A stretch of 57,268 nt of DNA from Photobacterium proteolyticum (GTDB taxonomy: Bacteria; Pseudomonadota; Gammaproteobacteria; Enterobacterales; Vibrionaceae): the NCBI RefSeq assembly GCF_001939735.1, contig NZ_MJIL01000052.1, positions 3,147 through 60,414 of the forward strand, read 5' to 3'. This document shows, piece after piece, positions 16,740-24,709 of the stretch (positions within the stretch are counted from its first letter, which is position 1; each line of letters opens with the position of its first letter). Both the position numbers and the translations under genes were made by a program. The notes below the pieces were generated by a model that ran no database searches, had not been told where the DNA came from, and saw only the letters and a program-made list of their open reading frames with translations.

Positions 16740-17189
16740 CTAATTAAACGAGCCAAGGCTGGGCGGAGAATGTTTGGGTGCGTACATGAAGTAAATACGT
16801 TGCGAGAATGATTTACGGTTGTGTAATCGGAATTTCTGATGCAAAGAGAGCAATGCAAGCAGAAAAAACAGCGCTGCGGCAGGAAAAGTGCCGATTGACT
16901 GATGGTGTTTTAGGAGCGGACAGTGGAATTTGATATCACTATGTTCAGCCTGACTATCATGCTGCGACAAAGTCGAGTTTTGTTGCTTGAGTGAATCAAC
17001 ACTAATCCATTTGAGTCCTTCACTGGTGCAGATCAGCACTTTCTCGCCAGTTAGCCAGTTCCCGTTTCCCTGATAGTGGGACGGGTTCAGAATGATAACC
17101 GAAGAGAGAAAATTCATAAGCAGGATTGCAAAGATGGTAATGCTAATTACCCATCTGTCACTTTGATGCTTCCTGCTGCTGATATTCAT
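16740..17189 (-). CDS. DUF2946-like small membrane protein
   Basis: A 149-residue protein with an N-terminal transmembrane helix (about 13-33), a loop with FHCPLL (position of the CxxC-like HCPLC segment in DUF2946 proteins), and a second helix (about 104-120). DUF2946 genes often sit beside copper chaperone or TonB copper-receptor genes; here the PCu(A)C gene is 130 bases downstream on the same strand. The match is partial (one of the Cys is missing), so the family call is moderate. Confidence 0.65.
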   Translation of the reverse strand: MNISSRKHQSDRWVISITIFAILLMNFLSSVIILNPSHYQGNGNWLTGEKVLICTSEGLKWISVDSLKQQNSTLSQHDSQAEHSDIKFHCPLLKHHQSIGTFPAAALFFLLALLSLHQKFRLHNRKSFSQRIYFMYAPKHSPPSLGSFN

Positions 17190-17605
17190 TGGGTCTTTAT
17201 CTACCGCCTAAAAGAGTACCGCATAATATCAAACTTAGTACAACTCTGTAACTATTCATGTAAATGGTTTGTTTCCAGCATGAGAGGTCGGTACTGAAAA
17301 GATGTATGAAGATAGCATTATATAAGCTACTGAGTATTAAGCATTACTACTAAGGTTTGTATTTTGAGCATATACTGAACAAATATGCTTGCGACGAATT
17401 AATATGAAGAAAACGGCTGTTTGTAATGGTTTGCTTTCATTATTGTTAAGGGGTTTGATGCTGATTTCTTTGTGAGGGCTTAAAGCTGGCTGTTTATATT
17501 TCGCTTTACCAGTTGTGATGACAAAAAGTTAAAGTAAAAAAGCGTTATACCGCCCTGAGCCTTAGACGATATAACGCAAGAAGTGTTACTGGAGAGTGGA
17601 ACGAG
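17190..17605. other. Intergenic stretch, no gene seen
   Basis: This is a 416-base AT-rich gap between two minus-strand genes. It should contain the promoter of the DUF2946 gene on the right-to-left strand. The only clear structure is the terminator at 17536-17577. I found no credible small reading frame or RNA fold in the remainder. Confidence 0.6.
17536..17577 (-). terminator. Terminator of the frameshifted lipoprotein gene
   Basis: GCGTTATA (17542-17549) pairs with TATAACGC (17570-17577). Read on the minus strand, the stem is followed by six T residues. Confidence 0.75.
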
Positions 17606-18206
17606 TTATGACTTGGTGAATCGGTAAGTCTGGATTTTTTCTTCTTTGCCATTTACTTGGGCATAGGTATCAAGTATCCAGACATTCTGACCAGCAAAGG
17701 CTAATTCAAGACGGATAGTTGATGAGTCGACACCTTTGATGACACTGACATCATTTGATGTCGGATAATAGTTGTAGCGGTTCATGGCGGCCTGGTATTC
17801 GCCCGCAAACTGAACCGGAACACTGCTGATATTGCTGTTTACCGCTAGCGTGTAGCCCGCTTCAGGGGTGTAGGCAAAATTGGCCGTTAATTGAAGAGGC
17901 TGTTTATTGCTGTCGATAGCAAGATCTTGAATTTGGATCTGGGCTTCGGTGGTTTTTGCCAGTGAGCCATTGGCTTTTGCTGTCGCCGTTACTGGCTGAT
18001 CTGTTGCGCCGCTCCAGATACTGACATTCCAATCACCGGTAAAGTTATTTAGCTGCTCCCAGTTTTGCGCTTTGCCCTGTGGAGGCGCCGCCAGCAGCCC
18101 CTTGTTTGGTCGATGCATTAGGATCATCTTCACCTGGATTAACACAGCCAGTGAGTAATGCGAGCCCTAAAACGGAAGCGATAGAAGTCTGTATGCAAGT
18201 ATTCAT
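17606..18206 (-). pseudogene. Lipoprotein gene interrupted by a one-base frameshift
   Basis: From ATG 18204-18206 the frame encodes a classical lipoprotein leader (MNTCIQTSIAS..., lipobox LLTGC, then VNPGEDDPNAS and an Ala/Gly/Ser linker), but it hits TAA after about 55 codons. The +1 frame continues to 17606 for a beta-rich domain (NWEQLNNFTGDWNV..., ending QTYRFTKS). Deleting one A of the run in GCAAAACTGG joins them as GQSA-NWEQL. An internal ATG at 18143-18145 opens the downstream frame, but it would lack the export signal. The mature domain (about 150 residues) is unrecognised; it may be an extracytoplasmic lipid-like or ligand-binding barrel. The break is either a real inactivating mutation or a sequencing error in a homopolymer. 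Confidence 0.75.
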
Positions 18207-18352
18207 TGCCGTGCCCTTTTATCAAACTGAGTAGGTGTTGTTCTTTTATGGGGCCAAGATTAGCAATCGTTTTCTGAACAGATCCTGTACAAATTGAACG
18301 GTGTTTTTAATGTAAGCAAGTATGTCAAATCGTTAGGAAACAGGCATAGGTT

Positions 18353-18682
18353 TTAATGGCTGTGGGAAGCACCAGATAAGTTAATGATGGCGATGCCAAC
18401 TGCAATAATAGCCATCCCCAACCATACTTTTGCATCGAGATGCTCTTTGTAAATCAGGTTGGACATGGCAGTCACAACGACAATGGCCAGTCCAGCCCAG
18501 GAAGCATGGACAATACCGACAGGTAAGTTTTTCATGGCCTGGCCGAGAAAGAGGAAGGCGACCAGGTGCCCCAGAATAACAATGGCACTGGGTAATAGAT
18601 TGGTGAAACCATTGGTTGCTTTTAATGCGACATGTGAAGTGGCTTCTGCCATTACGCCACATAGTAAGAATATCCAGCCCAC
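18353..18682 (-). CDS. Small multidrug resistance (SMR) family transporter
   Basis: A 109-residue protein with four transmembrane helices, the EmrE/SugE size. The essential membrane-embedded glutamate is Glu13 (GVMAEATSHVALK), and the helix-3 Trp (HASWAGLAIV) is present. It functions as a dimeric proton antiporter for small cationic or guanidinium-type compounds; the subclass is undetermined. It ends in a short His-containing tail. Confidence 0.9.
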   Translation of the reverse strand: MGWIFLLCGVMAEATSHVALKATNGFTNLLPSAIVILGHLVAFLFLGQAMKNLPVGIVHASWAGLAIVVVTAMSNLIYKEHLDAKVWLGMAIIAVGIAIINLSGASHSH

Positions 18683-18871
18683 GTAAAACCTTTGGAAAAT
18701 AAATGATTGATAGGACGTATTTTATTTATTTCTCATTCAATGATAATGGTGGTAAATGGCAAATTACTTTTACCTAAAGGTAATAATTAAGCAGCCAGCG
18801 TGGAACCTATCCTGGCTGGACTGCAGCTTTACTTAAGACAACGTACTGAAGATCAACACATACTGCTTCGC

Positions 18872-19525
18872 TTAGAATTTCGTAATGTCTTTGGCTTCAA
18901 GCACAGGGCGGTCGTAACCATGCCGGGCAACTTGAATCATGGCATTGCCCAGTTGGGTTGTCGTGGTGGCATAGTTGGGAAACACTTTTATCAGTAACGG
19001 GCTTATTACCTTTAGCACTGAATACATGGCGTTATAGATCGCCGTTCTTGAGCGGATCCCCCTTAGGGGCTGAATGAACGCCGGGCGGAACATGTAGCTG
19101 CCTTTGAAAGGAAGTGCCTGCAGCGCGGCTTCGGCTTCTCCCTTCACTTTTGACCACATGGTTTTACTGTTGATATCTGTACCTGAGCCGCTGACAAAAC
19201 AGAATGTCATTGCCTGGTTCGGTTCGAGAACAGCATGTGCAAAGGCCAGGGTCAGATCATATGTGGCAGCCCGGTAATCCTGCTCGCTCATGCCAACCGA
19301 TGAGACCCCCAGGCAAAACAGGGTTGCATCGTAGCCTGCAAGTTGGTCGGCAACATTGGCTATCTTCATAAAGCCGTCGATAAGCAACTCCCGCAGCTTG
19401 GGATGGCGAATGTCACAAGGGCGTCTGCTAACCACGAGTACATCACTGACATCGTTGGAGTCCAGAGCTTCCAGCAATGCTCCCTTGCCGACCATACCCG
19501 TTGCGCCGGTAATAATTAGTTTCAT
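18872..19525 (-). CDS. NAD(P)-binding Rossmann-fold protein (atypical SDR)
   Basis: A 217-residue protein with the nucleotide-binding GATGMVGKG at residues 7-15 and a FCLGVSSVG / SGSGT core typical of atypical, HTATIP2/NmrA-like short-chain dehydrogenases. It lacks a clear YxxxK pair, so it may bind cofactor as an epimerase, reductase or regulator. It starts 3 bases after the hydrolase gene stop and belongs to the AraC-hydrolase-SDR run. Confidence 0.85.
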   Translation of the reverse strand: MKLIITGATGMVGKGALLEALDSNDVSDVLVVSRRPCDIRHPKLRELLIDGFMKIANVADQLAGYDATLFCLGVSSVGMSEQDYRAATYDLTLAFAHAVLEPNQAMTFCFVSGSGTDINSKTMWSKVKGEAEAALQALPFKGSYMFRPAFIQPLRGIRSRTAIYNAMYSVLKVISPLLIKVFPNYATTTTQLGNAMIQVARHGYDRPVLEAKDITKF

Positions 19526-19528
19526 TTA

Positions 19529-20707
19529 TTAACCTTCTTTCGATGCTGAAGACTGAATCAGTCGGGAAATGTTGTTTTCTAGCTCGTTGTAGTAAGGGTT
19601 CCATGTCAGTCGTGCATGGATTTTTCCACTTTCTGTGTAGCCCCATGCTGAAAACCATACAGGCTCGCCCTGGTTGCAGCGGTCGGTATCATCACGGCTA
19701 AAGCTGTTTTCACACATGATCTTCTCTGCCTTGTCCCCATAGTAGGGGTTAGACGGGGCGAAAATCGGACTCATGTGAGAACCGGTGCTGATCTTGTATT
19801 GGTCAAGGTGCATGCTTTTCTGAACGAGCCGGCGATTTGGTTGCTGTTGCTCTCCATACCAGATCAACTGATTGGAAGTGTTCTCAAACCGGGTCTCAAA
19901 CAGATTTTTGACTACATCGGGGTCGATGATGCTATCGGCCTCGCTGATCGCAATCAGCGTCGGTATCGTCAGTGTATGCTGCTTGAGCTTGTTTCTGAGC
20001 ACCGTTGCACTGTCCGAATAGGCGATAGCGCCGTTAAGTGGTGCCGAGTTATAGCGGGCAAGGTTGTTTTCTTCCGTCTGGTAGCCATCCCAGAATGCTG
20101 CCACAAGCGGGGTTAGCTTCTCCAGATAGGGAGTCTGGGTCTGAAAGCCCGGCGAGAACAACAGCAGCCCGTCGATATCGCCCTGATCAATGGCATGGAT
20201 GGTGACGAGATTAGCTCCGGTTGAAAAGCCACCGAGCCAGACTTCATCATATTCTTGCTTTAGCTGGTTGGCATAGTGATCGACCATCGTCTGCCAATCC
20301 TGATAGCTTGGCAGCATCAAGTCCTGCGGTTTACTGCCATGGCCTGGCAGCAACAATGTCTGAACATAGAAACCCTGCTTAGCCATGGTATTGGCAAGAT
20401 CGGAAAAGCTGTAGGGAGAGTCACCCAGGCCGTGAACAAACAGAACGGCCTTGTTGGTAGGCTGCTCGGGTGTCAGTTCAAACGGCATATTCATTGTCAG
20501 CTCTTTATCGTGGTTGCTGGTGATGAACTGGCGGTTTTGCCGCAGCCAGTTTTCCGTTTCTTCCAGATATTGGTCAAAACTGGGCTGGATATAGTTGTAA
20601 TAGTCGCCAGATAAATTCAGCGGTGTCGAGCGTGACAGATGTGAGGTGCAACCGGCTATGACCATCATCGACAGTACGATGGCCATAAGAGACGCATATT
20701 TTTTCAT
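19529..20707 (-). CDS. Alpha/beta-hydrolase lipoprotein (esterase/lipase-like)
   Basis: A 392-residue lipoprotein with signal and lipobox (VIAGC). It has an alpha/beta-hydrolase core: the FVHGLGDSPYSF oxyanion-side motif (about 91-102), nucleophile elbow GGFSTGA (about 170-176), acid in ISEADSIIDP and His in STGSHMSP. The intact triad suggests an active periplasmic or surface esterase. It is cotranscribed with the AraC regulator gene, 35 bases upstream, and the NAD(P)-binding gene downstream. Confidence 0.88.
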   Translation of the reverse strand: MKKYASLMAIVLSMMVIAGCTSHLSRSTPLNLSGDYYNYIQPSFDQYLEETENWLRQNRQFITSNHDKELTMNMPFELTPEQPTNKAVLFVHGLGDSPYSFSDLANTMAKQGFYVQTLLLPGHGSKPQDLMLPSYQDWQTMVDHYANQLKQEYDEVWLGGFSTGANLVTIHAIDQGDIDGLLLFSPGFQTQTPYLEKLTPLVAAFWDGYQTEENNLARYNSAPLNGAIAYSDSATVLRNKLKQHTLTIPTLIAISEADSIIDPDVVKNLFETRFENTSNQLIWYGEQQQPNRRLVQKSMHLDQYKISTGSHMSPIFAPSNPYYGDKAEKIMCENSFSRDDTDRCNQGEPVWFSAWGYTESGKIHARLTWNPYYNELENNISRLIQSSASKEG

Positions 20708-20742
20708 GCTGGATAACCTGTGTTTGCAGCGAAATAACAGTG

Positions 20743-21609
20743 TTAGTTAAGAACCCTGAACTGGGACGGACTGACGCCGGTATTTTTCTTGAACAACTTG
20801 GTAAAGTGCGCCGGATAGTCAAAGCCCAGCCCGTAGGCAATCTGGCTTATTGGCTGGTTGGTGCCCAGCAACTGGGTTTTTGCGCGATCAATAATGAAAA
20901 AGTGAATATGATCCCGGGCACTTCTGCCGGTTTCTTTTTTCAACAAGTCGCTCAGGTAATTGGGCGATATACCAAGCTGCTGGCCGCAGTAGGCGACAGT
21001 CGGAATACCCGATTCCAGGGCCTTATCCTGGTTGTAATACTGGATTAACAGGTGCTCGAAGGCTGAGACAATGTCCTCGCTGGCATTCGTTCGGGTATAA
21101 AACTGACGATCGTAATAGCGGGTACAATAATCCAGAAGTAGCTCAATATTGCCGGCAATAAGGTGCTGAGTATGTCTGTCAATGTTTTGGTTGATCTCTT
21201 TTCTTATTTTATCGGCCAGCTCATTGAGGGTTTGCTTCTCGTCCTCTGAGAGGTGCAGTGCTTCGTTGACATCGTAGGAGAAGAAGGAGTATTGGCCGAT
21301 TTTTCTTCCCAGCTGTGACTTACGGATCAAGTCGGGATGAAAAATCAGCGTCCAACCGGCGTAGCTGCCGCTATCCCCGGTACTTTCTGCCTCTGCAGGT
21401 GTCATGACCTGACCCGGAGACATGAACACCATGGTGCCTTCTTCAAAGTCATAGGAACTTCTGCCGTATGACATCTTGCCCGTCACGCCTTCTTTCATCG
21501 AAATGATGTACAGATCCGAGCTGTAGCAGGCATCGCTCAGGTCCATATTCAGACAGTCGTTATTGAAGACTGAAACCAGTGGGTGCCTGGGTTTCCCGAT
21601 CCCTAGCAT
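20743..21609 (-). CDS. AraC-family transcriptional regulator
   Basis: A 288-residue regulator with an N-terminal cupin-type ligand-binding region (about 20-120, FEEGTMVFMSPGQV) and a C-terminal AraC double helix-turn-helix (LGISPNYLSDLLKKETG, then IAYGLGFDYPAHFTKLFKK). It is the first gene of the hydrolase run and the obvious local regulator. The start codon is uncertain: several internal ATGs follow. Confidence 0.88.
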   Translation of the reverse strand: MLGIGKPRHPLVSVFNNDCLNMDLSDACYSSDLYIISMKEGVTGKMSYGRSSYDFEEGTMVFMSPGQVMTPAEAESTGDSGSYAGWTLIFHPDLIRKSQLGRKIGQYSFFSYDVNEALHLSEDEKQTLNELADKIRKEINQNIDRHTQHLIAGNIELLLDYCTRYYDRQFYTRTNASEDIVSAFEHLLIQYYNQDKALESGIPTVAYCGQQLGISPNYLSDLLKKETGRSARDHIHFFIIDRAKTQLLGTNQPISQIAYGLGFDYPAHFTKLFKKNTGVSPSQFRVLN

Positions 21610-21688
21610 CTGGTGGGTGTCTCGGACACACTTTTAATGTTGATGATACTGTTCATAGGCTTCTTTCACTATACGCTGTTATGTCACA

Positions 21689-22594
21689 TCATATTGAAAA
21701 TTCAATGCCGGTCATTCTTTCTGACTGCCGCCACAGCTCGCTGGCCTGCAGGGTGTCATGGGCTTTCTTGTTGGACTTTACAGTGACAGGATAGCCGCGT
21801 GTCTCGAACAATGCAGCAGGGCCGAAATAGTCGCCGGGTTTAACACTATCATCGAAGCCTGCACGTAATGTCGGTAATGCCCCCATACTGGTATCTTGCG
21901 CAAAGAAATGGTTGAGGAACATAAACAGCCCTGTGTGGCGCTGTAGTTCTGTGGCCGTCCATCCCGGGTGTGCTGCCGTAACAATCGGTGCATCTTTAAT
22001 GCCTTCAAGCTTACGGCTCAGCTCGTAGGCAAAGTAGAGGTTGGCCAGCTTGCTGTCGCCATAGGCTTTGTTAGTATTATACGCTCTGTTATCCCAGTTG
22101 ATATCCGACAGGTCAATGTTGCCAAATCGGTGGGCGATACTTGAAAGCACTACGATTCTCGCGTTTTTGGTGTTCATCAGCAGCGGTATCAGGCGGCCTG
22201 TTAACGCGAAGTGGCCGAGGTGGTTGGTGCCCATCTGGACTTCAAACCCATCTGACGTTTTGGAATACGGACACATCATGATCCCGGCATTGTTGATAAG
22301 AACATCTAGCTGCTTATAGTCACGCAGGATTGAATCAGAGAACGTTTTAATTGAATCAAGGCTGGTAAGATCAAGCTCGCGTACCGAGATATCTGCCTTT
22401 GGGTGCTGCTTGAGGATTTCATCGACGACCTTTTGCCCTTTCACCATGTTGCGTGCAGCAATGATGACAGAGGCATTTTTTCCGGCCAGCGTCAGCGCGG
22501 TTTCTTTGCCGATTCCGCTGGTGGCTCCGGTAATAATGACCAGCCGACCTTGCTGATCTTGAATATTCTGGGTGCTCCAGTTTGACGCTGCCAT
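21689..22594 (-). CDS. Short-chain dehydrogenase/reductase, retinol-dehydrogenase-like
   Basis: A 301-residue classical SDR: cofactor motif TGATSGIG at 22-29, NNAGIM near 104, catalytic YGDSK (YxxxK) near 175, and an HPGW segment. The pattern matches the retinol dehydrogenase/protochlorophyllide-reductase-like subgroup, for which bacterial substrates are generally unknown. It has its own promoter region (22595-22819 on the right) and lies upstream of the AraC-led run on the same strand. Confidence 0.9.
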   Translation of the reverse strand: MAASNWSTQNIQDQQGRLVIITGATSGIGKETALTLAGKNASVIIAARNMVKGQKVVDEILKQHPKADISVRELDLTSLDSIKTFSDSILRDYKQLDVLINNAGIMMCPYSKTSDGFEVQMGTNHLGHFALTGRLIPLLMNTKNARIVVLSSIAHRFGNIDLSDINWDNRAYNTNKAYGDSKLANLYFAYELSRKLEGIKDAPIVTAAHPGWTATELQRHTGLFMFLNHFFAQDTSMGALPTLRAGFDDSVKPGDYFGPAALFETRGYPVTVKSNKKAHDTLQASELWRQSERMTGIEFSI

Positions 22595-22737
22595 AATTTC
22601 ACCTCTGTACTAGGATTGAACTTGTTTGATAGCGCCATTATAGGGAGCGGGGCTTTTATCGACTTATACCTATCACAGAGATGCTTATACATTTTACTGG
22701 TGAGGGTTTAACTGTTTGATTTTTAGCGGAATATAGT

Positions 22738-22768
22738 GAAAATCAGGATAGGGGAGACCTATCCTGAT
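22738..22768 (-). terminator. Terminator of the GH18 gene
   Basis: A perfect 11-bp stem (ATCAGGATAGG / CCTATCCTGAT) with a 5-base loop, followed on the minus strand by TTTT. It lies 50 bases beyond the GH18 stop codon. Confidence 0.75.
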
Positions 22769-22819
22769 GACTATTCTTGCTTGGTTTTTCGATAGTTTGT
22801 AAGGGCGTTTATTAATTTG

Positions 22820-23683
22820 TTATGAACCTAGCAGTCCCTTTAGGGCATTGACAAACGGGTAGTCATTTTGCGCATCGAGGTTAATACTCCATACCATGGC
22901 TCCGCCAAATTGCGGGTTGGCATAAATTGTTTCGTATTGGTCGTGAATAAGCTGGTAAATGTTGTCAGGGACGTCAGAAACGGTAAAGATACTGGTGCCT
23001 GCTGCCTGCCTGTCGGCAGGCTCCCCAATCACAACCTTGGTACTGTTAGGAATCGTATTGGTCAGGTTAATAAAGCTATTGGAGATAAATTCGACATCTG
23101 TTTCCTTAGTATTGTTTATAACAGGCCAGGGGTTGTTATAGGCCTGAATGAACAGGTAATCGAAGCGGTGGTTGTTGACGGCCTGATCATACATACGGCA
23201 ATTGCCGCTTGAAACCAGAATAAGATCCGTTTCGTGTGCGCCCTGGTTAAGCTGCGGGGCAGCGGTAATGATCAATGCGGGCTCAATACTTTTAAGCGTC
23301 TGGCACAATTCGTCGAGGTAAGCGCCGTCGCCCTCTATTTCAAGATCGAAGTCGATTCCGGTAAAGCCATATTCATTGAGGAAGCTGACGATATTGCCTG
23401 CCAGTTCGCTTATGGGGGCTCCTCCCGGGTTATAGGTATTGTTGGCGCCACCGACGGATAACAGAATTTGCTTTGCGCCTTTTTCCTTGGCGTTACTGAT
23501 GTCCTGTTTCAGTAGTTCCGGGGTGTGTGCTGCTGCAAAAAAGCCATCGTAAATATTGACGGTCGAACCGTCTATTTCTCCGAATGCCAACACAATCGCA
23601 TTGTAGCCACTTTCTGCTGCCTGAGTAAAAGTGACATTAGAAGACCAGCTCTGAAGGTAGCCAACCATGAGTGAGTTATTCAT
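22820..23683 (-). CDS. GH18 family chitinase-like protein without signal peptide
   Basis: A 287-residue single-domain GH18 TIM barrel: SVGG at 76-79 and catalytic DFDLE with D111, D113 and E115 (GIDFDLE). The catalytic acid and supporting aspartates are intact, so chitinase or endo-N-acetylglucosaminidase activity is plausible. It has no signal peptide, carbohydrate-binding module or fibronectin domain, unlike most Vibrionaceae chitinases. The product would be cytosolic unless exported by another route. Confidence 0.88.
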   Translation of the reverse strand: MNNSLMVGYLQSWSSNVTFTQAAESGYNAIVLAFGEIDGSTVNIYDGFFAAAHTPELLKQDISNAKEKGAKQILLSVGGANNTYNPGGAPISELAGNIVSFLNEYGFTGIDFDLEIEGDGAYLDELCQTLKSIEPALIITAAPQLNQGAHETDLILVSSGNCRMYDQAVNNHRFDYLFIQAYNNPWPVINNTKETDVEFISNSFINLTNTIPNSTKVVIGEPADRQAAGTSIFTVSDVPDNIYQLIHDQYETIYANPQFGGAMVWSINLDAQNDYPFVNALKGLLGS

Positions 23684-24008
23684 TATTTGTCCTTTTTATG
23701 TGTATCAACCTAACCAACCCGGTGCTCGCTGAGTGATTCGACTCAGGGCTCCGATACATTTTGTAATGAGGGTGCATAAAAAGTTGCCGAGTCAATTGCT
23801 TTTCTAATTGCTAAATTTCATTGCTGAATAAGAAGCGCTCACAACTTTATCTATCAAGCTAGTAAAGTTTGTGGGGCGCTTCCAAATGGCTGGGTGGGGT
23901 GAGACCAGTTTGCAATTGGTTGCATTTGTGGTTGTGACTTGGCTAAAAATATTCCAGCAGTGAATAATCGGATTCTGTATCAATGTCGGCTTGGGAATGG
24001 CTCAGAAA
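23684..24008. other. Intergenic stretch with two dyads, no gene
   Basis: This 325-base gap separates two minus-strand units. It holds the GH18 promoter region, a small dyad CTGAGT-gattcg-ACTCAG just upstream of the GH18 gene, and the terminator-like dyad at 23833-23881. No credible reading frame was seen. Confidence 0.6.
23833..23881 (-). terminator. Terminator-like dyad after the two-component operon
   Basis: AAGCGCTCACAACTTTA faces TAAAGTTTGTGGGGCGCTT, an imperfect stem of about 16 pairs lying 130 bases beyond the response-regulator stop. On the minus strand it is followed only by a broken T run, so efficiency is uncertain. Confidence 0.45.
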
Positions 24009-24707
24009 TCAGCATTGTTTGCGGTATTTTCGTTCGGGTCTGCCGACTGTGCCGTAGGAAACCTCGGCACAGAGTTCGTCGGTGCTGACCATATATTCGA
24101 GATAGCGACGGGCGGTGGTCCGGCTGGCTCCTATTTCCTGGCCTACCTGTTCGGCATTGAGGGTGGTGGCTGGCGAAACTAGCACCGCTCTGATCTTATT
24201 CAGGGTGATGGCATCAATTCCTTTTGGCAGACGGCTAGGAGGGGCTTGGGGCGTTGCGGGCTTGGAGGCCGAGGAGGTGAACAGGCCATCGAGATCACTT
24301 TGTTCCAGAGAGCCTATTTCTGCGAGCTTGCCGAGGTGTGTGCTGTAGTTGCCCAGAGATGCCTGCAGGCGCTCAAAGACCAATGGCTTGAGAATGTAGT
24401 CGAAGATGCCGCTGTGCATGGCAGTGCGCAGGGTGTCGACCTCCTTGGCTGCGGTCACCAGTATGACATCGGTGCTGCTGCCGCTGGCTCGTAATTCGCG
24501 GAGCAGTTCCAAACCGGTTCCTGTCGGAAACTGGTTATCAAGCAACAGCAACTGAGGCTTGAGGACCTCGACCAGATCACGGGCCTCATCCAGTCCGTGA
24601 GCAATGCCGATAATTTCGAATCCCTCGATTTTTTCAACAAATCGCCGTTGGATCTCGGCAATTTGCTGGTCATCTTCAGCAATAACGACGGTGATCGGTG
24701 CTCCCAT
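24009..24707 (-). CDS. CitB/DpiA-family response regulator
   Basis: A 232-residue regulator. The receiver has E11/D12/D13, phospho-acceptor D57 (LLLLDNQFPTG) and a conserved Lys in YILKP. The C-terminal region contains a helix-turn-helix (AEQVGQEIGASRTTARRYL) as in CitB, DcuR and DpiA proteins that control citrate or dicarboxylate use. A TTG lies at 24713, but AGAGGA is 6 bases before the ATG at 24705-24707. The gene is translationally coupled to the sensor gene, whose stop is 2 bases away, and should control the divergent tct operon. Confidence 0.92.
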   Translation of the reverse strand: MGAPITVVIAEDDQQIAEIQRRFVEKIEGFEIIGIAHGLDEARDLVEVLKPQLLLLDNQFPTGTGLELLRELRASGSSTDVILVTAAKEVDTLRTAMHSGIFDYILKPLVFERLQASLGNYSTHLGKLAEIGSLEQSDLDGLFTSSASKPATPQAPPSRLPKGIDAITLNKIRAVLVSPATTLNAEQVGQEIGASRTTARRYLEYMVSTDELCAEVSYGTVGRPERKYRKQC

Positions 24708-24709
24708 TA

